The notes under the pieces were generated by a model. It had not been told where the DNA came from. It saw nothing but the letters and a program-made list of their open reading frames with translations, and made no database searches. A stretch of DNA of 41,307 nt from an uncultured Clostridium sp. (GTDB lineage Bacteria > Bacillota > Clostridia > Oscillospirales > Butyricicoccaceae), in contig CANEGK010000021.1 of the NCBI GenBank assembly GCA_947427035.1, positions 1 to 41,307 on the forward strand, written 5' to 3'. A program made the position numbers and the translations under genes. Shown in pieces: positions 21,445-29,490 of the stretch (position 1 is the first letter of the stretch; each line of letters begins with the position of its first letter).

Positions 21445-21647
21445 CAGGGCTCTCCCAGTTTTGTCACCAGGCCAACGGCAAGCTTTCCCTGCGGCGTCAA
21501 CTCTTTTAAATTGTTCGATTCCTCGATTTCAATTTCGCAGGCAGCTTCCCAGATATCGTCCAAAACGGATTCCCGGGTCTCCTCTTCTTGGGCGTCTATT
21601 CGAAGCACTGTACGGATAAAATCCAGCTCTTCCTTTGTAAACCTCAT
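21444..21647 (-). CDS. Small acidic protein, candidate immunity protein
   Basis: A 67-residue strongly acidic helical protein (MRFTKEELDFIRTVLRIDAQ, then EEETRESVLDDIWEAACEIE). It overlaps the portal stop codon (ATGA) and the minor head start. It is not a usual gene between portal and MuF. Its GC content is lower than the flanking structural genes, like the adjoining 3' end of the portal. Size, charge and place after a toxin-like domain suggest an immunity protein, an inference from context. The KEELDFIR..L start also occurs in unrelated small phage proteins. Confidence 0.6.
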   Translation of the reverse strand: MRFTKEELDFIRTVLRIDAQEEETRESVLDDIWEAACEIEIEESNNLKELTPQGKLAVGLVTKLGEP

Positions 21648-23566
21648 TTTGCACCTCGTCTTTTCATAACCGACACCATTGTCCCATTGTGAAAATTAAC
21701 GACAACACGAATTCTGTCTTTATCGTACTCTCGGCAAGCAGGATCTCTTTTAGACTGATTTGGTGATGACTTCATTGCGTTTTGGATTTGCCCCGGCGAG
21801 ATTCCCCGCTGTGCGGCCCGGTCATACGCATGTTGGCTGATGCTTTTAACCGTCACACCATCGCTGGTTTTCTCTCCGAGAAGTAGACTATCATATCGCT
21901 TTCGCTCTGACTTGTCAAGCGTCAGTTCGCCATTGTGGTTTTTTGCAAAGCCGGTCGGCTTATCGTAATCGCTGCCGGCCATCCGCCCCTCTGCAAATCT
22001 TCCGTTTTTCTCGCGCGGCTGTCCGGGGTAATCCATCGCCAGCGCGTCCTGCGCCGAAGCTTCAAACCCCAGCCCCGCAAGCGGGTCGCGCAGCGCCGTC
22101 ACGTCCTGATAGGTTTTCCCGGCGTTTTGGGCGATTTCCCCGTCCGTGATGCTGCCGAACATCCCCGTTTCGGCCTCCAGCTTTTTAAGCTCTTTCTGCG
22201 CCGTGTCGGCCTGCAAAAGCCCCGCCTGGAACCCTGTTACAATGGCCTCGGCCCTGATTTTTGCGATGTCGGCCTGCTCGCGCGCCGTCGGCGCCCACAG
22301 CGGCGGAAAGACAATGTCCCAGTCATCCGGCACAGCCCCCCACGCCGACATGCACAGCACGGGCAGCAGCTTGTAAAGCGCCGGGCGCAGCCTGCTTTCG
22401 CGCTGGGAATCGACATAATCGTAATAATTGCGCAGGTCGCTTTCGCCCGTGGCGTTCATGCCGCCCGGCGACCGCCCGAACAGCCGCGTCATGGGGTAAT
22501 GCGACGCGCCGCACAGGTTTAAACACATGCTGTCGTAGATTTCCTGCAAACCGGCAAAGCTGTACTGCGTGTTGGTCAGCTTTGTCCCCTGCTCGACCAG
22601 CTGCGTGCCGAAGTTGGAGCGCAGCACGCTCTGCGCCTGCATGACGTCCCAGAACCGGCGCTGCGCCTGGCCGGAGCCGATGGAAAAGAGCTGCTCCAGC
22701 CCCTTGTATTCCATGGTGTTGACGTTGGCCTGAAAGGTCAGGGCCGCCATGTTGGCGCTGACGTTGTCGTGCGCCACGACGTCCTTATACAGCGCCTCGA
22801 CCTCGCTTTCGCCCCAGTACTGCTCGGCCACACGCTCAAGATAAGGCAAATCGCGGCCCACAAACCGCACAAGCCGCGTGTGATGCACGCAGGTGACCGT
22901 GCGCCCCGCAGCGTCGGTGATGGCGTAGCTTTCGGGTTCCGGCTCGCCGCCCTCGAACACCAGGCCGCCGTTGGGCGCAACGCCCTGCCAGCGGTCTAGG
23001 ATGTACAGGCCCCTGAAACTGTCGGGGTACACCATGCCCAAATCGAGCGGCTGCGACAAATCTTCCTGCCCGTCAATCAAAATGAGCCCCGCCGCGCCGC
23101 CGTACAGGCGGCCCCAGCGCAGGCCCTCGGCCAGCCGCTCGCGCAGGCGGGTTTTGCGCTCGGCCCGGGTCAGGGCCGCCTGCATGTCCGGCGTCACGCC
23201 GCCGCCCAGCTTATACCACCCGCGCAGCATGTCGTCGACCACCAGGCCCACGACGTTCTGTACCACCCAGTTTGAACGGTACAGGCTGTTTAAAAGCGCG
23301 TAATTGTCCGTCATGCGGGTCAGGGGGTACTCGGTGGCTTCGAGCGGCGACTGCGAGCCCCAGCCCAGACGGAACAGCGGGTTGCTGAAAGCGTCCCCAA
23401 CGCAAACGCTGCGCTGGTTTGCGCCGGGGGCCCCGTTCATTAAATGCTCGCTCGCCGGAATGAATCCGGCGGCTCGGGCGGCGTCACCCGACGCCGTCCC
23501 GGCAAAGCCGGGGCCCGGGGCCGCTTCTGCGCGATTCAGCTGTTGTGCCTTTTTACGTCTGGACAC
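21644..23566 (-). CDS. Portal protein with C-terminal toxin-like domain
   Basis: A 640-residue protein from GTG 23566 (GGAGG upstream). Residues 60-480 form the DUF1073-type portal, with the RSNWVVQNVVGLVVDDMLRG region, RYLERV-like and GASHYPMTRLFGRSPGGMNA motifs and DDWDIVFPPLWAPTAREQAD. After a linker with a QPREKNGRFAEGRM motif, residues about 550-640 form a separate domain: ISQHAYDRAAQRGISPGQI, then REYDKDRIRVVVNFHNGTMV. This resembles DUF4258/BECR-type RNase toxin domains with an early His, an Arg and a final beta hairpin. The first 60 nt after 21661 hold only 22 G/C, far below the portal core. Databases may label this family 'anti-CBASS Acb1', which I think is only a naming carry-over. 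Confidence 0.82.
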   Translation of the reverse strand: MSRRKKAQQLNRAEAAPGPGFAGTASGDAARAAGFIPASEHLMNGAPGANQRSVCVGDAFSNPLFRLGWGSQSPLEATEYPLTRMTDNYALLNSLYRSNWVVQNVVGLVVDDMLRGWYKLGGGVTPDMQAALTRAERKTRLRERLAEGLRWGRLYGGAAGLILIDGQEDLSQPLDLGMVYPDSFRGLYILDRWQGVAPNGGLVFEGGEPEPESYAITDAAGRTVTCVHHTRLVRFVGRDLPYLERVAEQYWGESEVEALYKDVVAHDNVSANMAALTFQANVNTMEYKGLEQLFSIGSGQAQRRFWDVMQAQSVLRSNFGTQLVEQGTKLTNTQYSFAGLQEIYDSMCLNLCGASHYPMTRLFGRSPGGMNATGESDLRNYYDYVDSQRESRLRPALYKLLPVLCMSAWGAVPDDWDIVFPPLWAPTAREQADIAKIRAEAIVTGFQAGLLQADTAQKELKKLEAETGMFGSITDGEIAQNAGKTYQDVTALRDPLAGLGFEASAQDALAMDYPGQPREKNGRFAEGRMAGSDYDKPTGFAKNHNGELTLDKSERKRYDSLLLGEKTSDGVTVKSISQHAYDRAAQRGISPGQIQNAMKSSPNQSKRDPACREYDKDRIRVVVNFHNGTMVSVMKRRGAK

Positions 23567-24783
23567 TATTCAAACCTCCAGTCGGGCAGGGAATTGACGT
23601 AATATCGCAGGGCGTCGAGGGCGTGGTCGTTCTGCTTGACCGGCTTTTCTTCGCCCCGCAGGGCGGCCTTCTCGTCCCACAGATAAGTTCCCATTTCGTC
23701 CAGCAGGCCGGCGCAGCTCTCGTTGATAAGCAGCCGTCTGCGGTGCAGCAGGCTCCCTGTGCGGCGGATGCCGTCGAGCACCTCGTTGTCTGCCTCGACG
23801 ACGTAGACGCCCCGAAGGCGCAGCTCGGCGATAAAGCTGGCGGCCGACGGGTCGACCAGCACGGCGCAGTCATTTTTGCCCATGAATGCGAGGAAGTCGT
23901 CGCCGTATTCCCGGTCGGTCTTCTGGCGGTGCTCCCTGCGGCTGTCCCAGCGGTACTCGCGTTCGACGCACACAAGCTCGCCGTCGTCGTAAAGCTCGAG
24001 GAATACGCAGGGGTTGGCCGTGCCATAGTCGCAGGCGATGAAGCGCTGCCCGTTGGCCTTCACCCGCGGTGGGATGTCGCGGAAGACGTTCTCTGTGTGG
24101 TCGAACATATCATAAATCAGCCCTTCGGACATGACCCACCGGCCCAGGATGTACCGCTCGTAAAACACGCCGGAATACATGCTGCGGTACCGGGCGCGGG
24201 TTTTGTCGTCCAGACCGGGGTTGTCGTCCATCAGAAAATGCAGGTGCAGGGCGTTTTTCTCCGGCGCTTTGAGTATCCATTCCTGTCGGAACCAGTGCAG
24301 CGGGTTTTCCGGGTTGCAGTTGAACCACAGCTTTGCCCCGCGGACCGAGCAGCGCGCCAGCGCCTGTTCGACAAAGCTGCGCGGCATGAGGGCCACTTCA
24401 TCTAAAAACACCCCGGCCAGCGTCACGCCCTGAATCAGCGTGTAGCTCGATTCATCCCGGCCGCCGAACAGGTAAAAGCGGTTTTCGCGCCCGCCCCGCC
24501 GCGCGATGAGCACGTGGTCGCCGCGGTTGTAGCGGACGTCGAAGTGCTTTTGCAGGTACCGCACCGCGAGCAGCGGCGTGACGATATTGCGCTCGGCCGC
24601 GCCGACGCTTTTGCCGCAGAAGGCAAAAGCGCAGCCGTTGAAATGCCCCATCGCCCACAGGAAAAAGGACAGCGCCATGACCGACGTCTTGCCCGAGCGC
24701 ACCGCGCCGTCGCAGATGAGGGCGTCATAGCCCGTATAGGGAAAGGCCAGGATTTGCGCCTGCTTGTCAGATAGTGTCTCCAT
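23566..24783 (-). CDS. terL: Terminase large subunit
   Basis: A 405-residue protein with the ATPase site CDGAVRSGKTSVMALSF (Walker A, about residue 25) and GVFLDEVALMPRSFVEQAL (Walker B, about residue 130). The nuclease part has DYGTANPCVFLEL with the first metal-binding Asp, and a later Asp-rich end KQNDHALDALRYYV. It is of the PBSX/Terminase_3 type. It overlaps terS by 17 nt and shares a base with the portal start (TAGTG). Confidence 0.95.
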   Translation of the reverse strand: METLSDKQAQILAFPYTGYDALICDGAVRSGKTSVMALSFFLWAMGHFNGCAFAFCGKSVGAAERNIVTPLLAVRYLQKHFDVRYNRGDHVLIARRGGRENRFYLFGGRDESSYTLIQGVTLAGVFLDEVALMPRSFVEQALARCSVRGAKLWFNCNPENPLHWFRQEWILKAPEKNALHLHFLMDDNPGLDDKTRARYRSMYSGVFYERYILGRWVMSEGLIYDMFDHTENVFRDIPPRVKANGQRFIACDYGTANPCVFLELYDDGELVCVEREYRWDSRREHRQKTDREYGDDFLAFMGKNDCAVLVDPSAASFIAELRLRGVYVVEADNEVLDGIRRTGSLLHRRRLLINESCAGLLDEMGTYLWDEKAALRGEEKPVKQNDHALDALRYYVNSLPDWRFE

Positions 24784-25183
24784 ACTTCCCTTTCAGCGCC
24801 CGCGTGATGGGGTCGTCCTCCGGCCCGCCGCGCGCGTCTTCTCCCCCGCTTTTTGCCGTCCACTTGTCAATCAGCGTGCCCAGGGCGGTGGTGATTTCCG
24901 TCGCCGTTTTGGCGTTCTTTATCTTTTCGGGCAGAGCGTCCAGCCCGAGGGTTATCAAGCCGCACACCCTGTCGCGGTTTTCCTGCATGTACGCAAGAAT
25001 GTCGGCGGTGTTTTCTTCTTTTTTCTGTGCCGCTTTTTGCGCGAAACCGTCATGCCTGTCGACCGCCCGCTTCACGGAATCCGCCGACACTCCGTTCTTT
25101 TTGGCAGCGGCTCGATAGCTGCCCAGCTGGACATAATCGGCAATAATTTTCTTCTTCTGTTTATCCGTCAGCCTTGCGGCCAT
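24767..25183 (-). CDS. terS: Terminase small subunit
   Basis: A 138-residue protein with an N-terminal HTH (LTDKQKKKIIADYVQLGSYR then AAAKKNGVSADSVKRAVDR) and a helical oligomerisation region. This is the DNA-recognition subunit of the packaging motor. The ATG at 25183 is chosen because GAGAGGG precedes it and the upstream extension covers a hairpin and a tRNA-like element. It is the first gene of the late operon. Confidence 0.88.
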   Translation of the reverse strand: MAARLTDKQKKKIIADYVQLGSYRAAAKKNGVSADSVKRAVDRHDGFAQKAAQKKEENTADILAYMQENRDRVCGLITLGLDALPEKIKNAKTATEITTALGTLIDKWTAKSGGEDARGGPEDDPITRALKGKYGDTI

Positions 25184-25209
25184 GCTGCCACCCTCTCTTT
25201 CGGGCATTG

Positions 25210-25238
25210 AAAAAGCCCCGGCGGTCGCCCGCTGAGGC
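25210..25238 (-). terminator. Terminator-like hairpin just before terS
   Basis: On the minus strand GCCTC-A-GCGG, loop GCGA, CCGC-C-GGGGC (25238-25215) is followed by TTTTTC. It would stop leftward transcripts from the early region before the late genes. No clear late promoter is seen between it and terS, so the late regulator may act through antitermination here. Confidence 0.6.
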
Positions 25239-25346
25239 CGTGAATTATTTTGATAAAAAGCTTGATTTACATAGGGTTTGCCGTCTCTTCCGGCTGTCAA
25301 GACGGGTTTGCATCGTCTGTGCATCCGCAGACGCACGCCGCTATTC

Positions 25347-25400
25347 TGGAGCGGCCGGCCGGAATCGAACCGGCGCATATGCCTTTGGCCGCACGGCCGC
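25347..25400 (-). ncRNA. tRNA-like acceptor/T-arm element
   Basis: On the minus strand: 7-nt GCGGCCG (25400-25394), a 19-nt middle part, T-arm GCCGG-TTCGATT-CCGGC (25374-25358), CGGCCGC (25357-25351), T, then CCA (25349-25347). Acceptor and T stems pair perfectly. There is no normal D-arm or anticodon arm, so it is not a functional tRNA gene by the usual rules. It lies between the late regulator and terS. Confidence 0.5.
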
Positions 25401-25450
25401 CCCGGCGCTGCCGTGTACCGGGGCGGGGAAAGGGAAACGGGGAGGAATAT

Positions 25451-25924
25451 TCAGCAATCGTTTGGCTTTCGCCCCGATTGCCATGATGCCATCGTATCAC
25501 GGTTTTTTGGCTCTGGCGTATCATCTTTCAGGCCGAGCTTTTCCGCCGTCAATCGGACAAAGTCGCCGTGATACCTCTTTGCTGTAACCACCGAGCACGG
25601 CACCTGCATGGCCGCGCCGTCCAGGGTGTGGCTTTTCTTAAACAGCACCAGGTCTATCACCAGCAGCCGCTCGCGCCCCGCAGGCAGGGCGGCCGTCTTT
25701 TCAATGGCTTTCTGCACGGCTTCCAGCTCCCGCTGTTCCTGCCGCGGCAGCTCGCGCAGCGCCGTCCGCCCCGTCGGATCCCCCGGCCCCGCGCCAGGCG
25801 CAAGATTCCCATACCCCGCCGTGACGCTCGGACTGTGCAGCGCGTCATACCGCGCTAAAAGCTCGGGGTACGCGCGGATGACCGCCTTGACATACCCCCA
25901 CCAACGATATCTCGGTCTGCTCAT
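25451..25924 (-). CDS. Late-gene regulator, ArpU/RinA-like
   Basis: A 157-residue protein. The N-terminal SRPRYRWWGYVKAVIRAYPE is highly characteristic of a family placed just before terminase genes in clostridial phages. The middle (REQ... LEAVQKAIEKTAALPAG) is helical. The C-terminal SHTLDGAAMQVPCSVVTAKR then YHGDFVRLTAEKLGL is an HTH resembling sigma region 4. It probably activates the late operon, beginning with terS. Confidence 0.78.
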   Translation of the reverse strand: MSRPRYRWWGYVKAVIRAYPELLARYDALHSPSVTAGYGNLAPGAGPGDPTGRTALRELPRQEQRELEAVQKAIEKTAALPAGRERLLVIDLVLFKKSHTLDGAAMQVPCSVVTAKRYHGDFVRLTAEKLGLKDDTPEPKNRDTMASWQSGRKPNDC

Positions 25925-25938
25925 GCTTCCCCCTTGTT

Positions 25939-26475
25939 TTATTCTGTAATCTCCGAAAGCCTTACGGACTGCCCCGGCAGCAGCGCGCTAAAATATTCTT
26001 GACAAACCGACACGCCGGGCCCGCCCGAAAACCGGCTGGCGATGAGGTCTCCGTTGTCTTTACACCCGATATAGCTGACCCCAAGGATGTCCATGAGCGC
26101 GCGCGCCGCCTGCCTGTCCTTTTCGCTGAAACGGGACGGCCGTATGATTTTTTCCGGGTGCTCGAAGATGTAATACAAAACATTCGTTTTTGCTTTCTTT
26201 TTGCTGCGGCCGTGCTCCCACAGCTTGCCGTCCGATTCTACCGACAGCCAGCCCAGCTCACGATACGGGTAATCGAGCCTGAACCGCTCGCCCGCCTCGA
26301 CGCCCAACAGGCGACAGAGCCGGGGTTTTTCCGTTTCCTGCGTTTCCGGAGGCTGCCAACAGCTGCCGTCCTCTTTGCAGTAAGGGCAGCTTTCGTTTTC
26401 CGAATAATCTCCGCAGAAATTGTAGAAATCGCCGTGGATGCAGTCGCAGCACAAGCCTTCGATGTAAGTTTGCAT
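25939..26475 (-). CDS. Cys-rich hypothetical protein
   Basis: A 178-residue protein from ATG 26475 with GGGGGAG upstream. Residues 1-50 hold a Cys cluster (CCDCIHGDFYNFCGDY, ESCPYCKEDGSCWQPP), probably one or two zinc sites. The C-terminal part contains RPSRFSEKDRQAARALMDIL, a helical region. I do not recognise the family. It is cotranscribed with the late regulator. Confidence 0.68.
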   Translation of the reverse strand: MQTYIEGLCCDCIHGDFYNFCGDYSENESCPYCKEDGSCWQPPETQETEKPRLCRLLGVEAGERFRLDYPYRELGWLSVESDGKLWEHGRSKKKAKTNVLYYIFEHPEKIIRPSRFSEKDRQAARALMDILGVSYIGCKDNGDLIASRFSGGPGVSVCQEYFSALLPGQSVRLSEITE

Positions 26476-26488
26476 GATTTCTCCCCCT

Positions 26489-26710
26489 TTATGGTTTCGG
26501 TTTCCCGACCGTTTTTCTTTGGCCCCAGCTGCAATACTCGTGCCAGCGGTTCGGCAGGCGCATATACGCGCATTCGCACAGCGGCGTACCGTCAAAATCA
26601 AAGGCGTTTTCGCTTTTGCGCGCGTGCTTGCAATCCCTGCATCGCACAATATGCGCAGTTTCACAGGCGTTTTTCGCCTGTCCGTCGCTCAATCGTTTTG
26701 TCATTCGCAT
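26489..26710 (-). CDS. Zinc-ribbon-like small protein
   Basis: A 73-residue protein with CRDCKHARKSE, then a CECAYMRLPN and a final EYCSW, a Cys pattern for a zinc site. Its start overlaps the ASCH gene by 10 nt. Such Cys-rich small genes are common in this phage group; function unknown. Confidence 0.65.
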   Translation of the reverse strand: MRMTKRLSDGQAKNACETAHIVRCRDCKHARKSENAFDFDGTPLCECAYMRLPNRWHEYCSWGQRKTVGKPKP

Positions 26711-27255
26711 GGTATATCCTCTTTCTCGATGCGCTCAAACTCAATAACCCAGACCCACGGGTTTGCATCCCAGCTGTATAGGCTAAGGTCGGCAGACTTG
26801 ATGGTGCTGTCCCACAATCTTGCAAACCAGCAGAACGGCGGAGCCGTTCCATACTCTGTGATAGCCCAGTCTTCTATTGTTGGCTCTGGCGTGCCTTCCG
26901 CTGCGACGTCATTTAGAGTAATATCCTTCAGCCGCTCTATCCGCACATCCGTCACCCGCAGAAAAATCCGCGCGGCATCGCGGGGCATGTGGATGGATGG
27001 GCGCCACCGTGGCACGCTCCAAATATCATCAGCCTTGTATCCGTATGCCTTGTCTCCAACCTTTGCCCACGTCTCCCGCACATACAGGATGTCGCCGGGG
27101 CGGTAGGGCCCGCAAACTACAGCCAATAATTCCAGTGCACTTTCTCCGGTAGCCAAGTGTTCATCCGGCTGCGGCTTTATCACCCGCCGCGTCGCCGTCT
27201 TGCGACCTGCCAGAATGGCGCGTACCATTTCCGTATTAAATAAAATCGGTTTCAT
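26701..27255 (-). CDS. ASCH domain protein
   Basis: A 184-residue protein with the phage-type ASCH opening: KPILFNTEMVRAILAGRKTA followed by TRRVI, then YRPGDILYVRETWAKV and ARIFLRVTDVRIERLKDIT. ASCH domains are beta barrels related to PUA and probably bind RNA or modified nucleic acid. It has the usual length for phage members and AAAGGGG before its ATG. Confidence 0.9.
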   Translation of the reverse strand: MKPILFNTEMVRAILAGRKTATRRVIKPQPDEHLATGESALELLAVVCGPYRPGDILYVRETWAKVGDKAYGYKADDIWSVPRWRPSIHMPRDAARIFLRVTDVRIERLKDITLNDVAAEGTPEPTIEDWAITEYGTAPPFCWFARLWDSTIKSADLSLYSWDANPWVWVIEFERIEKEDIPCE

Positions 27256-27289
27256 GCTCGTTATTCCCCTTTGAACAGCGACAGGTATG

Positions 27290-27526
27290 TCAGCTGCCTG
27301 CCCATGACACGGTCACCTTTCGCACGCCCCAGCGCAGCGCGTCTTCGTGGCGGTCAAAGTACATGTCGAGCGTGTGGCCTTCGATACCGCTGCCCGTGTC
27401 CTCGGCGATGTAGCCGGCTTTGCCGTCGATGGTAAGCTGCGTGCCCAGCGGGATGACATCGGGGTCGACGGCCACCGTCCGCCCCTGCCGCGGGGCTGTC
27501 CCCGACGCCGTCAGGCCGTACTGCAT
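27290..27526 (-). CDS. 3D-domain protein (lytic transglycosylase-like)
   Basis: A 78-residue protein consisting of a 3D domain only: the pattern GRTVAVDPDVIPLGTQLTI, GYIAEDTGSGIEG, DMYFDRHEDALRWG contains the three conserved Asp. Related domains cleave peptidoglycan. There is no signal peptide, unlike host YuiC/YocH-type proteins. The gene overlaps the SNF2 helicase by 16 nt, an odd place for a wall enzyme. Confidence 0.82.
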   Translation of the reverse strand: MQYGLTASGTAPRQGRTVAVDPDVIPLGTQLTIDGKAGYIAEDTGSGIEGHTLDMYFDRHEDALRWGVRKVTVSWAGS

Positions 27527-28899
27527 CCGCTTTCCCTCGCTTTCTTAATCCTTGCTTTCAATGCGTCCATCAACGCCTCCTGCGTGTCGCCTTTTGCCCG
27601 CAGGCTTTCTATTACGTCCTCGTCCATGCCGCCCTGCACCACAAGGTGGTGGACAATGACCGGGTGCCGCTGTCCCTGCCGGTGCAGCCGCTTATTTGCC
27701 TGTTCGTACTGCTCCAGCGACCAGGTAAGCCCAAACCAGACAATGTGATGCCCGCCGTTCTGGAGATTCAGCCCGTAGGCGCAGCTCTGGGGGTGCGCCA
27801 ACAGCACGTCAATTTCTCCAGCGTTCCACGCGTCCTCGTCTGCGGCGTCCTGATACACCCGGACGCGCAGCCCCAACGGTTCCAGCGCCGCCAGCAGGCG
27901 GTCACGGTCATGCTGGAAATTGTAAAACACAAGGCAATGCTGCCCATTCAGCTGTTCCAGCACCTCAAGAAACGCATCCACCTTGCAGTTGTGGATCGCA
28001 AGCGGCCGTTTCTCACTGTCGTACACTGCCCCGTTGCAAAGCTGCAACAGCTTGCCGGTCAGCACCCCAGCCGAGGCGGCGGTAATCTGCCCCTCGTCCA
28101 GTTCCAGCAGCAGGTCACGCTCCAGCTGCCGGTAGGATTTCCGTGCTTTATCGTCCAGCACCACGGGTACATCGTCAAACATTCGATCCGGCAGGTTCAA
28201 ATAGTCCTCGGCTTTCATGCTTACACATATATCCCCGATGGCCTGCTGTATGTACTCCATGCTGCCGTCCTTTGGCGTGTAGGAAAAAATCTGTGTGCGG
28301 CTCCGCTTGTCCGGGTCGAAAAACCGCTCGCGGTACTGCCCCAGCGTCCTGCCCAGCCGTGCGCCGCCGTCCAGCAGGTATATCTGCGCCCACAGGTTGA
28401 TCAGCCCGTTAGAGGCAGGGGTGCCGGTCAATTCCACCAGACGGTTGATCCGGCTCCGTACCAGCTTTAATGCCTTAAACCGCTTGCTCTGGCTGTTCTT
28501 AAAGCTGCTGCTTTCGTCCAGCACCACCATGTCGAACGGCCACGCATTTTTGAAATAGTCCACAAGCCACGCCACATTGTCCCGGTTGATCACATAAATG
28601 TCTGCCGGGGTGGCAAGCGCCCGCAGCCGTTTCTGCTGACTGCCCAGCACCGCCGATATGCGCAGGCGCCGCAGGTGTTCCCACTTCTGCGCCTCCTTTG
28701 TCCAGGTTCCCTCGGCTACCTTTTTGGGTGCTATGATCAGCACCCGCTGCACCGCCCAGCGGTCATACCGCAAGGTATTGATCGCATCCAGTGTGATCAC
28801 GGTCTTGCCCAGTCCCATATCTAAAAACAGCCCCACGGCGGCGTCCGCTACAATCCGCGCCGCGCAATACTGCTGATATGGATACGGCTCATAAATCAT
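27511..28899 (-). CDS. SNF2-family DEAD/DEAH-box helicase
   Basis: A 462-residue protein with all helicase motifs in order: FLDMGLGKTVITLDA (I), VVLDESSSFKNSQSKRF (II), LTGTPASNGLINLW (III), CLVFYNFQHDRDRL (IV), HPQSCAYGLNLQNG (V) and YEQANKRLHRQGQRHPV (VI). It is the short SNF2 type common in phage replication cassettes beside VRR-NUC and VapE genes. It probably remodels DNA during replication or recombination. Confidence 0.94.
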   Translation of the reverse strand: MIYEPYPYQQYCAARIVADAAVGLFLDMGLGKTVITLDAINTLRYDRWAVQRVLIIAPKKVAEGTWTKEAQKWEHLRRLRISAVLGSQQKRLRALATPADIYVINRDNVAWLVDYFKNAWPFDMVVLDESSSFKNSQSKRFKALKLVRSRINRLVELTGTPASNGLINLWAQIYLLDGGARLGRTLGQYRERFFDPDKRSRTQIFSYTPKDGSMEYIQQAIGDICVSMKAEDYLNLPDRMFDDVPVVLDDKARKSYRQLERDLLLELDEGQITAASAGVLTGKLLQLCNGAVYDSEKRPLAIHNCKVDAFLEVLEQLNGQHCLVFYNFQHDRDRLLAALEPLGLRVRVYQDAADEDAWNAGEIDVLLAHPQSCAYGLNLQNGGHHIVWFGLTWSLEQYEQANKRLHRQGQRHPVIVHHLVVQGGMDEDVIESLRAKGDTQEALMDALKARIKKARESGCSTA

Positions 28900-28909
28900 T
28901 CGGCATCCC

Positions 28910-29200
28910 TCACTTCATGTACCTATCACGGCAGGCTTGCAAAAACTCGTCTACATCCCCGGCGTTCCACACTACGAAAACGTGTGCCCCCATCTGGGTC
29001 AGCTCCCTCATTTGCAGCCGCTGGTTGGGGGACAGCCGGCCATCGGGGGCTTTCACTTCCACAAACAGGACTATGCCCCCCGGCAGAACAACCAGCCGGT
29101 CAGGCACACCAACGTTGCCGGGGCTGACAAACTTATATGCCCTGCCGCCCAGTTTTTTCACCCCTTGCACAAGGCGGCGTTCAATATCGCTTTCCCGCAT
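28910..29200 (-). CDS. VRR-NUC nuclease
   Basis: A 96-residue protein from ATG 29200 (GGAGG upstream). It has the VRR-NUC core of the PD-(D/E)XK fold: GNVGVPDRLVVLPGGIVLFV with the catalytic Asp, VEVKAPDGRLSPNQ with Glu and Lys, and a final VVWNAGDVDEFL. It is the phage stand-alone type, a probable Holliday-junction or flap nuclease working with the helicase encoded next. Confidence 0.92.
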   Translation of the reverse strand: MRESDIERRLVQGVKKLGGRAYKFVSPGNVGVPDRLVVLPGGIVLFVEVKAPDGRLSPNQRLQMRELTQMGAHVFVVWNAGDVDEFLQACRDRYMK

Positions 29201-29234
29201 ATTCGTACCTCCAAAATCAATCAAAAACAGGGGT

Positions 29235-29488
29235 GTTACATTAGTTACATCGCGCGCGTAATATGCGCGGATCAGGCGGATTAGGCGTGTAAAATACTCT
29301 CTATTTTCTCTAATCTCTCTATTTTAGTATTTAATAGAAATGAATGTAACAATGTAACAGACAGCCCCAAAGCCAGTGTTTACAAGGGTTTTGCCCGTTA
29401 CATTCAATGTAACACCAATGTAACGATGTAACGGGCGCCTGTTACATTCAAAGGAGATGTAACACCCAGATGTAACAGGCAATGTAAC
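29235..29488. repeat. TGTAAC iteron cluster, candidate replication origin
   Basis: About twelve copies of TGTAAC or its complement GTTACA fall in 250 nt (for example 29235, 29244, 29345, 29353, 29397, 29408, 29419, 29427, 29441, 29457, 29471, 29483). Two copies on one side and ten on the other flank an AT-rich stretch (about 29288-29344) with repeated TCTCTATTTT. It lies between VapE and VRR-NUC genes. No gene is supported inside. Confidence 0.6.
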
Positions 29489-29490
29489 GG

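Noticed and set aside
21644..23566. Anti-CBASS (Acb1) activity of the portal
   Set aside because: The portal family shares an annotation name with Acb1, but length, motifs and position are those of a portal; no Acb1 catalytic HxT pair was found by eye.
25347..25400. Complete tRNA gene
   Set aside because: Acceptor and T stems are perfect but the D-arm and anticodon arm are missing.
25250..25587. Plus-strand proteins with a GIEPA or SGRPESNRR motif
   Set aside because: These are translations antisense to the tRNA-like T-arm, a frequent annotation artefact.
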